Source: Bacteroides sp. (GTDB lineage: Bacteria; Bacteroidota; Bacteroidia; Bacteroidales; Bacteroidaceae). From it: DNA of 64,000 nt. Where the stretch lies: NCBI GenBank assembly GCA_019416685.1, contig DXWV01000029.1, positions 40,315-104,314 of the forward strand. The letters run 5' to 3'. The first letter of the stretch is position 1. Every line of letters starts with the position of its first letter. Positions 35,346 to 44,460 of this stretch are shown one piece after another. Below the pieces are notes generated by a model. It searched no databases. It saw only the letters and a list, made by a program, of their open reading frames with translations, and was not told the origin of the DNA. The translations under genes and the position numbers were made by a program.

Positions 35346-36131
35346 TTAATCGTGATGGTGGTGATGTTCTCCCAATATGCGGTGCGGTAACGTTCCGTGC
35401 CCCAATAATTCGATGGGGCAGTTGAAGTTACGTTCCAGCCACTCTGTAGTGACACCCGCGTCCGGATGATAATCTAACGTTTCGTTGACGCAAGCGATAG
35501 ACTTTACCTGCTGTAATACCGTGCCAATGTCATGGCTGACAAGGATAATGGCGCATTCCTTGTTAATCTGTGCCAGAAGCTCATAGAGGCGGGCTTCAAA
35601 ACGTTTGTCGATATAAGTGCTTGGCTCATCGAGAATGAGAACAGATGGATCACTGACAATGGCACGTCCCAGCAGGGCACGTTGCAATTGTCCGCCACTG
35701 AGTTGTCCGATGGCACGTTTTTCCAGGCCTTCCAGTCCCATACGGGCAATGACAGTATGAACTTTCTCGTGCTGCCGGGCTGTAAATTTGCTGATAAGCG
35801 ATTTTTTAGAACTCAGTCCGGAGAGTATTACTTCTTCTACAGAGATGGGAAATTTGCGGTCTATTGTGTTGTATTGAGGCAAATAACCCATAAAAAACCG
35901 GGAGTTGAGTGCCGGGAGTTGTGAGTGGTCTGCTCCATAATAAGTGATTTTTCCGGCAGTAGGTTTTAGCAATCCTAACATACATCTGATGAGGGTGGTC
36001 TTTCCACCTCCATTCGGTCCGATAATTCCTAAGAAGTCACGTTCATATACAGTGAGGTTAACGTCGTGCAATACTGTACGACCATCATATCCGGCGGAGA
36101 GTCCACGAACTTCTATAATCGGTTGTGCCAT
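35346..36131 (-). CDS. znuC: Zinc/manganese ABC transporter ATP-binding protein
   Basis: 261 aa. Walker A GPNGGGKTTL (~residues 37-46), Q-loop LPQYNT, signature LSGGQLQRALLGRAI (~145-159), Walker B VLILDEPST (~165-173) and switch His SHD (~200). The C-terminus ends EHHHHHD, a His-rich tail consistent with metal uptake. It follows znuA after 12 bp and supplies energy for metal import. No permease gene (znuB) adjoins in this window. znuC versus a manganese homologue cannot be told from sequence alone. Confidence 0.85.
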   Translation of the reverse strand: MAQPIIEVRGLSAGYDGRTVLHDVNLTVYERDFLGIIGPNGGGKTTLIRCMLGLLKPTAGKITYYGADHSQLPALNSRFFMGYLPQYNTIDRKFPISVEEVILSGLSSKKSLISKFTARQHEKVHTVIARMGLEGLEKRAIGQLSGGQLQRALLGRAIVSDPSVLILDEPSTYIDKRFEARLYELLAQINKECAIILVSHDIGTVLQQVKSIACVNETLDYHPDAGVTTEWLERNFNCPIELLGHGTLPHRILGEHHHHHD

Positions 36132-36143
36132 AATCGGAGAATC

Positions 36144-37028
36144 TTATTTCTTGTTATGATCCGTTAGCGCCTGGGCAACAGCTAACATTTCGGCTTCCCA
36201 GTCATAACTCAGCGGGTTGATAGGAACAATGTCTGTACCGGTTTCCCGGGCAATAATCTCTGCATTGCGACGGTCGAATTCCGGTTGTATAAAAATGATA
36301 CGGACCTCCTGCTGACGGCAGAGATCTACCAGCTCTTTCAGATGAGTCGGCGAAGGTTCCTTGCCACCTTCTTCGATACTAATCTGTTGCAAACCGTAAT
36401 CGCGGGCAAAATAAGAGAGAGCCGGATGGTAAATCATAAAGCTTTGGGCTGTTCCTGGCTGTTGCAGAGTTTTCTTGATGATACTATCGGTGTGCATAAT
36501 GCGTTGGGAAAGACTGTCATAACGGTTCAGGTAATATGCCTCATTCTCTTTGTCGAGCTGGCAGAGAGCCTTGTAGGTGTTACGGGCAATGATCAGTGCA
36601 TTATTGGTTGAGTTCCAGATGTGCGGCTCTACTCCATCGGCATGCTGGTGATCACCGTGGTCGTGTGACTCTCCGAGGATAAGATCAATATCTTTGGAAG
36701 TATCGAAGATCTGTATATGCGGCGTATTGTCTATCAGGCGGTCCATCCATACTTGTTCAAAACCGATATAGCCGATACGGAGATATGCTTTACTGTTTCC
36801 CAGCGAAACGAGTTGCTGGGGGGTAGGATCGTAGGTTTCCGGACTGCTGCCTTTGGGTACGATACTGATGACATCGAATTTGTCTCCGGCAATAGCCTCG
36901 GTAAAATAACGTTGAGGCTCTATGGTGACAGCGATGACGGGTTTCTCATTATCTTGATTCTTACCGGACTTACCCATGTTGCAGGAAGCCAGAAGAACGA
37001 TTATCAGAAGAAGAGGTATATGTTTCAT
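36144..37028 (-). CDS. znuA: Zinc-type ABC transporter substrate-binding lipoprotein
   Basis: 294 aa with lipobox VLLASC (Cys 16). Cluster A-I metal-binding fold: VTIEPQRYFTEAIAGDKFDV at the start, a His-rich loop (GESHDHGDHQHADGVEPHIW, residues ~120-139) typical of zinc-specific ZnuA proteins, HPALSYFARDYG (~200-211) and an acidic FIQPEFDRRNAEIIA segment. It captures Zn(II) in the periplasm and hands it to the permease. It is co-transcribed with znuC downstream and mnmD upstream. Confidence 0.86.
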   Translation of the reverse strand: MKHIPLLLIIVLLASCNMGKSGKNQDNEKPVIAVTIEPQRYFTEAIAGDKFDVISIVPKGSSPETYDPTPQQLVSLGNSKAYLRIGYIGFEQVWMDRLIDNTPHIQIFDTSKDIDLILGESHDHGDHQHADGVEPHIWNSTNNALIIARNTYKALCQLDKENEAYYLNRYDSLSQRIMHTDSIIKKTLQQPGTAQSFMIYHPALSYFARDYGLQQISIEEGGKEPSPTHLKELVDLCRQQEVRIIFIQPEFDRRNAEIIARETGTDIVPINPLSYDWEAEMLAVAQALTDHNKK

Positions 37029-37067
37029 ATATTCTTTGGGTTTATTATATTTTCCCTCCGGCAGTTT

Positions 37068-37709
37068 TTATTTCCTTGCTCTCAGTATTTCCCGTTTTCC
37101 TCCCGGAGGGCCGGGGAGACGTTCTACAGTAAATCCTGCTGTCTGGAGCATTCGGCGTACTACTCCTTTGGCGCAGTAGGTGGTGAGTATGCCTTTCTCG
37201 CTTAATCTAACGTGTAGCCGGTCGAATAGTTCTTGTGACCACATCTCCGGCTGCTTTTCGGGAGCAAAAGCATCGAAGTAAATTATGTCAAACGAGCGAT
37301 TCGTAGTAAACGTTGTAAAGTCAGCTTGTACCTTTCTTAACGTAAAACAGGGGGTTATTATTGCATCCTCTTCCCAGGGAATAATATGTAGCGTTTTGAA
37401 TAGCGGATTATCACTATAACCTAATGGTTCTATCATTTCCCAGGAGAGGGGGTAGAGTTCAATTCCGGTGTAATGTACTTTTCTTTGAGTCGCTTCTGTA
37501 GTTTCGAGTGTCAGCAGAGCATTTAAACCTGTTCCGAAACCTATTTCGAGGATATGCGGTTCGGTCACTTCAGAGGCACTCAGGCCCATATCAATAAAGA
37601 TATGTTGAGATTCTGTACGTGCACCTTTCACGGAATGATAATGTTCGTTCAATTCCGGAACGAAAAGAGTAGCGCTTCCGTCGGCTGTTTGTTCGATAAC
37701 TCGTTTCAT
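37068..37709 (-). CDS. mnmD: tRNA 5-methylaminomethyl-2-thiouridine methyltransferase (MnmD)
   Basis: 213 aa, SAM-dependent methyltransferase equivalent to the N-terminal domain of MnmC. SAM-binding motif ILEIGFGTGLNALL (~residues 53-66), catalytic-site region IIYFDAFAPEKQPEMWSQELF (~138-158) and LTTYCAKGVVRRMLQ (~174-188). It performs the last methylation of nm5(s2)U34 to mnm5(s2)U34; the FAD domain of MnmC is absent, as in other stand-alone MnmD. It starts 2 bp after the YqaA-like gene, so they are coupled. MnmG, which acts earlier in this pathway, is also in the window. Confidence 0.85.
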   Translation of the reverse strand: MKRVIEQTADGSATLFVPELNEHYHSVKGARTESQHIFIDMGLSASEVTEPHILEIGFGTGLNALLTLETTEATQRKVHYTGIELYPLSWEMIEPLGYSDNPLFKTLHIIPWEEDAIITPCFTLRKVQADFTTFTTNRSFDIIYFDAFAPEKQPEMWSQELFDRLHVRLSEKGILTTYCAKGVVRRMLQTAGFTVERLPGPPGGKREILRARK

Positions 37710-37711
37710 GT

Positions 37712-38188
37712 TTATATAACGAAGTTGATAATGCCTTTCAGTGCAAGCAACATGAGAATATAACGTATCAGTTTACCGGCAAACATCGAAATTGTCGTAA
37801 GCCATACATTGCTGCGCATGAACCCCAGTGCAATAGCAATCACTTCACCTACAAACGGGAGGAAAGCAAAAAATGCCATGAGTGCCCCTTTACCTTGTAA
37901 AAATGCCTCCATGCGGTCTACTTTCTCCTTTTTTACTTTAAAGTATTTCTCTATCCAGTCTATCTTGCCGAGATGCCCCATATAATAGCAGGTCATACCA
38001 CCCAGAGTATTTCCTAATGCAGCAGCAAGCACACAGGTGACCGGGTTTAACCCCACTTCTACTAATGCTACCAATACCAGTTCGGAGCTGAACGGGACAA
38101 TGCTTCCTGCTAATAGGGCAGAAAGAAACAAACCAGGAACACCCCAGTCGATAAGTAACTGTATTACTGAGTTTATAAAAGCGTCCAT
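37712..38188 (-). CDS. YqaA-like small DedA/VTT membrane protein
   Basis: 158 aa. A compact version of the VTT/SNARE-associated domain: GVPGLFLSALLAGSIVPFSSELVL (residues ~16-39), GNTLGGMTCYYMGHLGK (~59-75), then FFAFLPFVGEVIAIALGFMRSN (~106-127). Four transmembrane segments are likely. YqaA proteins are DedA relatives; several DedA proteins are lipid-carrier flippases (undecaprenyl phosphate), but the YqaA subgroup is uncharacterised. It overlaps the upstream gene by 16 nt. Confidence 0.8.
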   Translation of the reverse strand: MDAFINSVIQLLIDWGVPGLFLSALLAGSIVPFSSELVLVALVEVGLNPVTCVLAAALGNTLGGMTCYYMGHLGKIDWIEKYFKVKKEKVDRMEAFLQGKGALMAFFAFLPFVGEVIAIALGFMRSNVWLTTISMFAGKLIRYILMLLALKGIINFVI

Positions 38189-39177
38189 ACGTTAAAGCAG
38201 AATAAGAGGATTAATCCGATGGTGGAACTGATAAAGAATATGTTAGAAGTCTTGCTGCTGGTCAATACAAACAGATGTCCTATGAGAATACTGACACCGA
38301 TCAGAAGGAGTGAGAATATATCCATACAGTGTATCGGTTGCAGGAAAATGAACAGGAAGATACAGAAGTTCAGGAATATCAGGAAATGTAGATAGGAGCG
38401 CGTTCGTATTTTATCTTCATATCCGCTAATAATACAATGGGCAGCGCTGACAATGAAGAGGATGAACAGATAAATCAATGTAACAAGTTCCCAAAGCAGG
38501 AGATTCTTACCAAACTCTATAGGCTGAAAATGAACCAATTCGATGAATGGTTGGTAGAATAACTCCATTTTTCCGTAGAAGAAGGCATGCCCCAATAAGA
38601 ACCAGTAGGGAAGACTTATTCCGATGATAGCTCCGCAAAAACTGCGTATTGTGAGCGACTGAAACGAATAAGCCCCTATCAGCCAAAGAGGGATGAAATA
38701 GAGTAATTGTGGAAATAATAAACTTCCTGCACCAATGAAGGCAAAAGAATGGAATATATAGCTCACCGGGTGAGGCTGCTGGTAGCTCTTGAATAGGAAA
38801 AATAATGAGATCAGGAAGGTTACGGCGGCTATATCGCCTGCATATAGCAAATGCATACCGGGACAGATGGTGACTAAAATAAAGTAAAGTGATGTCTGCA
38901 CCGAGGCGCGCATGCGGATAATAGTGAATGTGTTGTTTAACTCAATCAGGAAATATCCGATAGCAGCATATAACATAAAGCTGATAATTCTGTTTGCCCA
39001 GGCAGGCAGGCAGGAGGTACAAATAGATTGCCACAAAGCGTATCCCGTTTCTTTTGCTGAGTTCATGTCGGGCAAAAGAAAAGAGGTACTTATCCAGCAG
39101 ATGGTGCAGATAAGAATGACAACAGGCAATGTAAACCGTCCTGCCGTCACCCGGCCTTGTAGTCTATTATTTCTCAT
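38173..39177 (-). CDS. Multi-pass membrane protein, unrecognised (DUF6427-like)
   Basis: 334 aa, almost all hydrophobic with about ten transmembrane segments; an ISTSFLLPDMNSAKETGYALW loop follows the first helix. The layout and the LLYAGDIAAVTFLISLFFLFKSY motif resemble Bacteroidetes proteins annotated as DUF6427, but this is a weak match. No catalytic motif is visible. It is the first gene of a minus-strand run with the YqaA-like, mnmD, znuA and znuC genes and overlaps the second by 16 nt. Confidence 0.55.
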   Translation of the reverse strand: MRNNRLQGRVTAGRFTLPVVILICTICWISTSFLLPDMNSAKETGYALWQSICTSCLPAWANRIISFMLYAAIGYFLIELNNTFTIIRMRASVQTSLYFILVTICPGMHLLYAGDIAAVTFLISLFFLFKSYQQPHPVSYIFHSFAFIGAGSLLFPQLLYFIPLWLIGAYSFQSLTIRSFCGAIIGISLPYWFLLGHAFFYGKMELFYQPFIELVHFQPIEFGKNLLLWELVTLIYLFILFIVSAAHCIISGYEDKIRTRSYLHFLIFLNFCIFLFIFLQPIHCMDIFSLLLIGVSILIGHLFVLTSSKTSNIFFISSTIGLILLFCFNVWTLL

Positions 39178-39360
39178 TATAGGGTTATAGAGTTATAATG
39201 TTATAGGGTTATAGAGTTATAAAGCAGTGGGGTAAGGTTATGTGGAAGATTATAACGTTGTAAAGTTACAGGGTTGTAAGGTTAACATTATGTACCGGCA
39301 CATAACATTATAACTCTATCTCCTACAACTTTATAACATTATAACCTTATAACCCTTCCT
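39178..39360. repeat. Octamer tandem-repeat hairpin element (nnnGTTAT family)
   Basis: The left side reads AGGGTTAT-AGAGTTAT-AATGTTAT-AGGGTTAT-AGAGTTAT (39181-39220), strict 8-bp period. The right side (39301-39358) carries the inverted unit: ATAACATT-ATAACTCT ... ATAACATT-ATAACCTT-ATAACCCT. The two sides can pair over many bases. It fills the gap between purD and the next co-directional gene and probably acts as a terminator. Confidence 0.65.
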
Positions 39361-39362
39361 CA

Positions 39363-40637
39363 CTATAGATCAAAGCCAATATCTCTTCGAAGATTCTTCT
39401 TCTCAAACTGTATCATTTCAGCCACTTTATAGCTTTTGGCCAGTGCCTCTTCTTTGGTATTTCCATATGAACTGATAGCAATGACGCGTCCGCCGCTAGT
39501 TACTACTTGTCCGTCTTTCAGGGTCGTACCTGCATGGAAAAGGATACTGTCTGTGGCAGCAGCCTGTTTGAAGCCGGTGATAGGGAAACCTTTCTCGTAA
39601 GTTTCCGGATAACCACCGCTTACTAACATCACACAAGCAGCCGTACGTGGGTCTATTTCCAGTGCTTTTGTATCGAGGTTCTGCTCTGCCACACCTTCAA
39701 AGAGATCTACGAGATCGCTCTTGATGCGAAGCATAACGCTTTCTGTTTCAGGGTCGCCCATACGAACATTATACTCAATAACCATGGGCTCTCCTTTTAC
39801 TTTTATCAATCCCAGAAAGATGAATCCTTTGTAAAGAATTCCTTCTTCTTTCAAGCCATTTACAGTCGGTTCGATAATACGTGTACGTACTTTCTCCATA
39901 AATTCATCATTGGCAAACGGAACAGGCGTAACGCTTCCCATACCACCGGTATTAAGTCCCTTATCACCTTCGCCGATACGTTTGTAGTCTTTGGCTACGG
40001 GGAGTACTTTGTAATGTTCGCTATCTGTCAATACGAATACGCTGCATTCAATACCACTGAGGAACTCTTCAATGACTACCGTTGCCGAGGCATCACCAAA
40101 CATGCCGCTAAGCATTTCTTTCAGCTCCTTTTTGGCTTCATCTAAAGTAGGGAGGATCAGAACTCCTTTTCCGGCACAAAGTCCGTCAGCTTTTAGCACG
40201 TAGGGGGCTTCCAATGTTTCGAGGAAGGCAAAACCTTCTTCCAGTGTATTGGCTGTGATACTTTTATAACGTGCGGTAGGGATGTTATGACGTTGCATGA
40301 ACTCTTTGGCAAACTCTTTACTACCTTCCAGACGAGCTCCTTCACGTGTAGGCCCAATGATAGCAATGTGCTGTGTTTCAGGATTTCCCTGAAAGTAGTC
40401 GTAAATACCTTCAACCAGCGGGTCTTCGGGACCAACCACAATCATGCTGATGTTTTCCTTAAGAACGAATGCTTTTAATGCATTAAAATCGGTAGCTTTG
40501 ATGTTCACGTTTTCACCTACAGAAGAAGTGCCGGCATTGCCGGGGGCGATGTATAGCTTTTTTACTTTGGGACTTTGAGCTATTTTCCATGCCAGAGCGT
40601 GTTCACGGCCGCCCGAACCTAAGAGTAACAGTTTCAT
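39363..40637 (-). CDS. purD: Phosphoribosylamine-glycine ligase
   Basis: 424 aa, full-length GARS. ATP-grasp enzyme of purine synthesis joining glycine to 5-phosphoribosylamine. Starts MKLLLLGSGGREHALAWKIA; GPEDPLVEGIYDYF (~residues 69-82), YVLKADGLCAGKGVLI (~145-160), GGMGSVTPVPF (~232-242), and the metal-binding end of the grasp domain, VIEYNVRMGDPETE (~283-296). Monocistronic by appearance: repeat arrays flank it on both sides. Confidence 0.96.
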   Translation of the reverse strand: MKLLLLGSGGREHALAWKIAQSPKVKKLYIAPGNAGTSSVGENVNIKATDFNALKAFVLKENISMIVVGPEDPLVEGIYDYFQGNPETQHIAIIGPTREGARLEGSKEFAKEFMQRHNIPTARYKSITANTLEEGFAFLETLEAPYVLKADGLCAGKGVLILPTLDEAKKELKEMLSGMFGDASATVVIEEFLSGIECSVFVLTDSEHYKVLPVAKDYKRIGEGDKGLNTGGMGSVTPVPFANDEFMEKVRTRIIEPTVNGLKEEGILYKGFIFLGLIKVKGEPMVIEYNVRMGDPETESVMLRIKSDLVDLFEGVAEQNLDTKALEIDPRTAACVMLVSGGYPETYEKGFPITGFKQAAATDSILFHAGTTLKDGQVVTSGGRVIAISSYGNTKEEALAKSYKVAEMIQFEKKNLRRDIGFDL

Positions 40638-40654
40638 ATCAATAATTGGTTAAT

Positions 40655-40688
40655 ATGCCAATATGCCAATATGCCAATGTTGGCATCG
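40655..40688. repeat. ATGCCAAT octamer array
   Basis: ATGCCAAT occurs three times head to tail (40655-40662, 40663-40670, 40671-40678), followed by the inverted half TTGGCAT (40680-40686). It lies in the 114-bp gap between purD and the S9 peptidase gene. Confidence 0.7.
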
Positions 40689-40751
40689 GATATGTAGCGC
40701 TTGTTTTTATTATTATATTTCTCTCGTTTCTTTTTCAATCGACATATTGTC

Positions 40752-42896
40752 TTACAGGTTATCTTCAAAATAACGGGTTATCTTTTCGTGCAGATGTATG
40801 CGGTCACGTCCCATTACATTGTGCTTATGTCCTGGATAAATGAAAAGATCCGGATACGTACGGGCATCTATGCATGCTTTCATAAAAGATAATGTATGCT
40901 GAGGCACACAAGTATCATCATGATCGTCATGGATAATAAGTAAATGCCCCTTCAGATTGCCGGCGAGATTTTTCAGATTACATTGTTCGTATCCTTCCGG
41001 ATTACTTTGTGGAGTATCCATATAACGTTCTCCGTACATTATCTCATAATATGCCCAGTCTATTACCGGACCACCTGCTACGCCTACTTTGAAGATTTCC
41101 GGATAGCGAAGCAACAAGGCGGTAGTCATATGGCCTCCAAAGCTCCAACCATGTACACCGATACGATTGTTGTCTACATAGGGAAGGCTTTGCAAATATT
41201 CGACTCCTTTTACCTGATCTTTCCCTTCCTCAATACCTAAATGGCGGAAAGTTACATTCTCAAATTCTAATCCGCGATTGGAACTGCCACGATTATCGAT
41301 GGTGAACATGACGTATCCTTTGTTTGCCATATAGATATCCCAGCCGCGGGCACCATTCTGCCAGCCTCCGGTTACCATCTGTGCATGCGGGCCTCCGTAT
41401 ACATATACAATGGCGGGATACTTCTTATTCGGGTCCATGTCAGCGGGTTTGATAAGGCGATAATATAGATCGGTAACACCGTCTGCTGCTTTGATTGTAC
41501 CGGTTTCAATAACAGGCATCTTGTAGCCTTGAAATGGATTGGTAGCAGTAAGCAGGTTAACACTTTTGCCTGTCTGGGTATCAATAATATCAATTTTTCT
41601 GGGTAGAGTAGGGGTTGAGTAATTGTCAATCACATAACGTCCCGACTTACTTGCAATAGCGTTATGTACACCTTCAGTGGTAGTATGCATACTGAAAGGC
41701 AAACTCCTCTTTCCAGTTCTGATATTCACCGAAAAGTTGTTCTGCCCTGTAGCATCGTTGGCGCTGAAAAGAACTTCTTTCTTTTTTTCGTTGAATCCCA
41801 GTATATCGCTGACCAACCATTTACCTTCTGTTAGTTGCCTGATTTGTTTACCTGTGGTATCATACAGATACAGGTGGTTGAAACCATCACGTTGGCTTTG
41901 ATAAATGAATTTTGTAGAATCCCAGGGTAGAAATACAATGGGTTGTTGAGGTTCTACATATTTGGGATGTGTCTCTTCGAGAAGCGTTGCCATCAGTTCG
42001 CCTGTTTCTGTGTTGTATTGGCAGAGTTTGGCGTGATTTTGGTCTCGGTTCAACTCTATCAGGTAGATACTTTTCTCATCCGGTGCCCAGCTGATGTTGG
42101 TAAAATAGCGGTCGGTAGGGTTTCCCGTTTTCAGGTAGAGTGTCTTTCCGTTGGAAGGATTATGAATACCTATTGTTACCAAATGGCTGGTCATGCCTGC
42201 CATTGGATAACGAATGTTGTTCACTTCCGCTACGCGTTGAGTGATATCTACCAACGGATACTGCGTAACCATACTTTCATCCATGCGATAAAATGCCAGT
42301 AAGTTACCTTCCGGACTCCAGAAAGTACCTTTGCTGATACCGAACTCATTACGGTGTACAGACTGCCCGCAAACAACACCTTTGGGTTCATCGGTTATTG
42401 CGTTTTCATTTATATACAGATTGTTGCCTATCGTATAAGCAATGTTTCCGGTGGCAGTGCAGTAATCCTGGTTGGCAGCCTCTTTTTTAAGAGCTGTTGT
42501 GGAGACTATTTTGTTATTTTTGAAGTCATAAACAATATATTTACCGGGTAGCTTAATAAGCATTTGCTCTTTATTACTCCAAGGAAAGCTGACAGGGTAG
42601 AAATGCTGTAATTTTCCGGATTGGTTTTCTTCCAATACTTTGTTTACAATTTCCCGTGTAGTGATAATCTTTTCTTTTCCTGTTTTGGGGTTAATAACAA
42701 ACAGGGTATCTATACCTGGTTTTATACATTCATCGCCCCACCATTGTAGTCCGTAAAGGTTTTCTGCATAACGATATGTTTCACCACCCGGAATAAGATC
42801 TTCCAAGGTAGGAGTTTTTAGTTCTTGCGCCATAACGTTCGTGATAAATAGAGCTTGAAGCAACCCTACTAATAATAGATAGCCTCTTTTATACAT
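40752..42896 (-). CDS. Dipeptidyl peptidase IV-like S9 family serine protease
   Basis: 714 aa, signal peptide (ending NVMAQ, residue ~23). The N-terminal ~440 residues form the DPP-IV beta-propeller (GLQWWGDE, NEFGISKGTFWSPEGNLLAFYRMDES, with the Glu motif of DPP-IV lost or varied). The C-terminal alpha/beta-hydrolase carries nucleophile motif GWSFGG (Ser ~585), IHDDHDDTCVPQHT (Asp ~656) and YPGHKHNVMG (His ~690). These enzymes trim N-terminal dipeptides (often X-Pro) in the periplasm; in gut Bacteroides some homologues hydrolyse incretins or drugs. Exact specificity not determinable. Confidence 0.9.
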   Translation of the reverse strand: MYKRGYLLLVGLLQALFITNVMAQELKTPTLEDLIPGGETYRYAENLYGLQWWGDECIKPGIDTLFVINPKTGKEKIITTREIVNKVLEENQSGKLQHFYPVSFPWSNKEQMLIKLPGKYIVYDFKNNKIVSTTALKKEAANQDYCTATGNIAYTIGNNLYINENAITDEPKGVVCGQSVHRNEFGISKGTFWSPEGNLLAFYRMDESMVTQYPLVDITQRVAEVNNIRYPMAGMTSHLVTIGIHNPSNGKTLYLKTGNPTDRYFTNISWAPDEKSIYLIELNRDQNHAKLCQYNTETGELMATLLEETHPKYVEPQQPIVFLPWDSTKFIYQSQRDGFNHLYLYDTTGKQIRQLTEGKWLVSDILGFNEKKKEVLFSANDATGQNNFSVNIRTGKRSLPFSMHTTTEGVHNAIASKSGRYVIDNYSTPTLPRKIDIIDTQTGKSVNLLTATNPFQGYKMPVIETGTIKAADGVTDLYYRLIKPADMDPNKKYPAIVYVYGGPHAQMVTGGWQNGARGWDIYMANKGYVMFTIDNRGSSNRGLEFENVTFRHLGIEEGKDQVKGVEYLQSLPYVDNNRIGVHGWSFGGHMTTALLLRYPEIFKVGVAGGPVIDWAYYEIMYGERYMDTPQSNPEGYEQCNLKNLAGNLKGHLLIIHDDHDDTCVPQHTLSFMKACIDARTYPDLFIYPGHKHNVMGRDRIHLHEKITRYFEDNL

Positions 42897-42936
42897 GATT
42901 TTCTTGTTTTTTTCTTTGCTGCTGAATATTTAGAAC

Positions 42937-42971
42937 CCAGCTTGAGGCCTTAATTTATAGCCTCAAGCTGG
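42937..42971. terminator. Hairpin downstream of the RlmL-like gene
   Basis: A perfect 12-bp stem, CCAGCTTGAGGC (42937-42948) and GCCTCAAGCTGG (42960-42971), loop 11 nt. It has no long T-run in the direction of the minus-strand gene, so termination is possible but not certain. Confidence 0.5.
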
Positions 42972-42986
42972 ATATTTCTTCTGTAA

Positions 42987-44330
42987 TTATTCCTTCTTAC
43001 CACCTTTCGGTTCCCAGTTCTTCTTAAACTCTCTTGGCTTTCTGTCTCCGTTAAAGCTCCGCTCTTCTTTCGGTCTTTTGTCTCTGTCACTTGAAAAGCT
43101 ACGTCCACCTTCTTCACGGCGAGGTTTAAATTCTCTTTTTTCTTTGAGAGTACCTGCTTTATTCTCTTCTTCGCCTTCCTGGCCTTTGAATTCTTTGTAC
43201 TTACCGTCGAATATCTGATATTTGCGGAACTCACATTCCAATGCTCCGTTGAATAATGGGGTTTTCTGACTGGGCTTCAGGCCAATTTGGTCGAAGCACT
43301 CCTCACGGTAAGAAAGTACCCAGGCGTCATTTCCAACGAAAGCGTGTTTCAGACGTTCGCCAATCATGCTGTATAATCCCAAAAGATCATTGGTAGAAAT
43401 ACGTTCACCGTAAGGAGGATTGGTGATGATGATGGATTTTTCTGCCGGTTGTTCAAATTGCTGGAATGGCTGTAACTTCAGAATGATATCTTTGGAAACG
43501 CCTGCTGCTTTCACATTGTGTGTGGCTATTTCGTTAGCTTTTGGGTTATTATCATAACCATATATTTTGTGTGTGAATTCACGCTCCAGGCTATCGTCAT
43601 TGTATATATTATCGAACAGGTCCTGATCAAAATCTACCCATTTTTCAAATGCGAACTCCTTACGGAATACTCCCGGGGCAATGTTACGGGCAATCAATGC
43701 AGCTTCTACGGGGATGGTACCTGAACCACACATCGGATCAATAAGGTCACACTCTCCTTTCCATCCCGTCATCAGAATCATTCCGGCTGCAAGAACTTCA
43801 TTGAGTGGTGCTTCTACAGCTTCCTGACGATAGCCCCGACGATGAAGTGATTCACCGGAGGAATCGAGTGAGAGAGTACAGGTCGTTTGCGCAATATGAA
43901 TATTCAGTAATACATCTGGTCTATTGATACGAACGGACGGGCGTTTACCATTCAACTCGCGGAAATAGTCGACAATGGCATCTTTAACTTTGTAAGAAAC
44001 GAACTTGGAATGACGAAATTCATCACTAAATACGACGGCATCTACGGCGAATGTTTTGTTTACATCCAGTATTTCTTCCCAAGCGATGGCTTTGATCTGA
44101 TCATAAACCTCGTCGGCATCTTTGGCCTTGAAATGTTTGATTGGTTTCAGAATGCGGATAGCAGTACGCAGGCAGAAGTTTGCTTTGTACATCATTTCCT
44201 TGTCTCCGGAGAATGAAACCATTCGCCGACCTATTTGTACATCGTTTGCTCCCAGCACTGTCAGTTCTTCGGCCAGTACTTCTTCCAGTCCCTGGAAGGT
44301 TTTGGCTATCATTTCAAATTGTTCGCTCAT
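42987..44330 (-). CDS. THUMP-domain RNA methyltransferase (RlmL/YpsC-like)
   Basis: 447 aa. N-terminal ferredoxin-like and THUMP domains (~residues 1-155; AKTFQGLEEVLAEELTVLGA), then a Rossmann methyltransferase: DPMCGSGTIPVEAALIARN (~198-216) and catalytic motif NPPYGERIS (~300-308). This corresponds to the N-terminal half of E. coli RlmL, which makes m2G2445 in 23S rRNA; the C-terminal RlmK half is absent, as in Firmicute YpsC. The last ~65 residues are a low-complexity tail rich in Lys/Arg/Glu (FKPRREEGGRSF, EERSFNGDRKPREFKKNW), likely an RNA-binding extension. Confidence 0.85.
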   Translation of the reverse strand: MSEQFEMIAKTFQGLEEVLAEELTVLGANDVQIGRRMVSFSGDKEMMYKANFCLRTAIRILKPIKHFKAKDADEVYDQIKAIAWEEILDVNKTFAVDAVVFSDEFRHSKFVSYKVKDAIVDYFRELNGKRPSVRINRPDVLLNIHIAQTTCTLSLDSSGESLHRRGYRQEAVEAPLNEVLAAGMILMTGWKGECDLIDPMCGSGTIPVEAALIARNIAPGVFRKEFAFEKWVDFDQDLFDNIYNDDSLEREFTHKIYGYDNNPKANEIATHNVKAAGVSKDIILKLQPFQQFEQPAEKSIIITNPPYGERISTNDLLGLYSMIGERLKHAFVGNDAWVLSYREECFDQIGLKPSQKTPLFNGALECEFRKYQIFDGKYKEFKGQEGEEENKAGTLKEKREFKPRREEGGRSFSSDRDKRPKEERSFNGDRKPREFKKNWEPKGGKKE

Positions 44331-44340
44331 AATGAATAAT

Positions 44341-44459
44341 GTGCCAATATGCCAATATGGTAATATACCAATTGGCTGGCGCGTTAAAGTTGTTATTTTT
44401 TCAAATTATTAATATCTGATTCTCTCAATTGGCACATTGGCATATTCGCACATTGGGCC
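44341..44459. repeat. Inverted octamer arrays (GTGCCAAT / ATTGGCAC)
   Basis: Left array: GTGCCAAT-ATGCCAAT-ATGGTAAT-ATACCAAT (44341-44372). Right array, inverted: ATTGGCAC-ATTGGCAT-ATTCGCAC-ATTGGGCC (44428-44459). The period is 8 bp throughout and the arrays can pair with each other. The element occupies the gap between the cysE stop and the RlmL-like start. Confidence 0.72.
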
Positions 44460-44460
44460 A

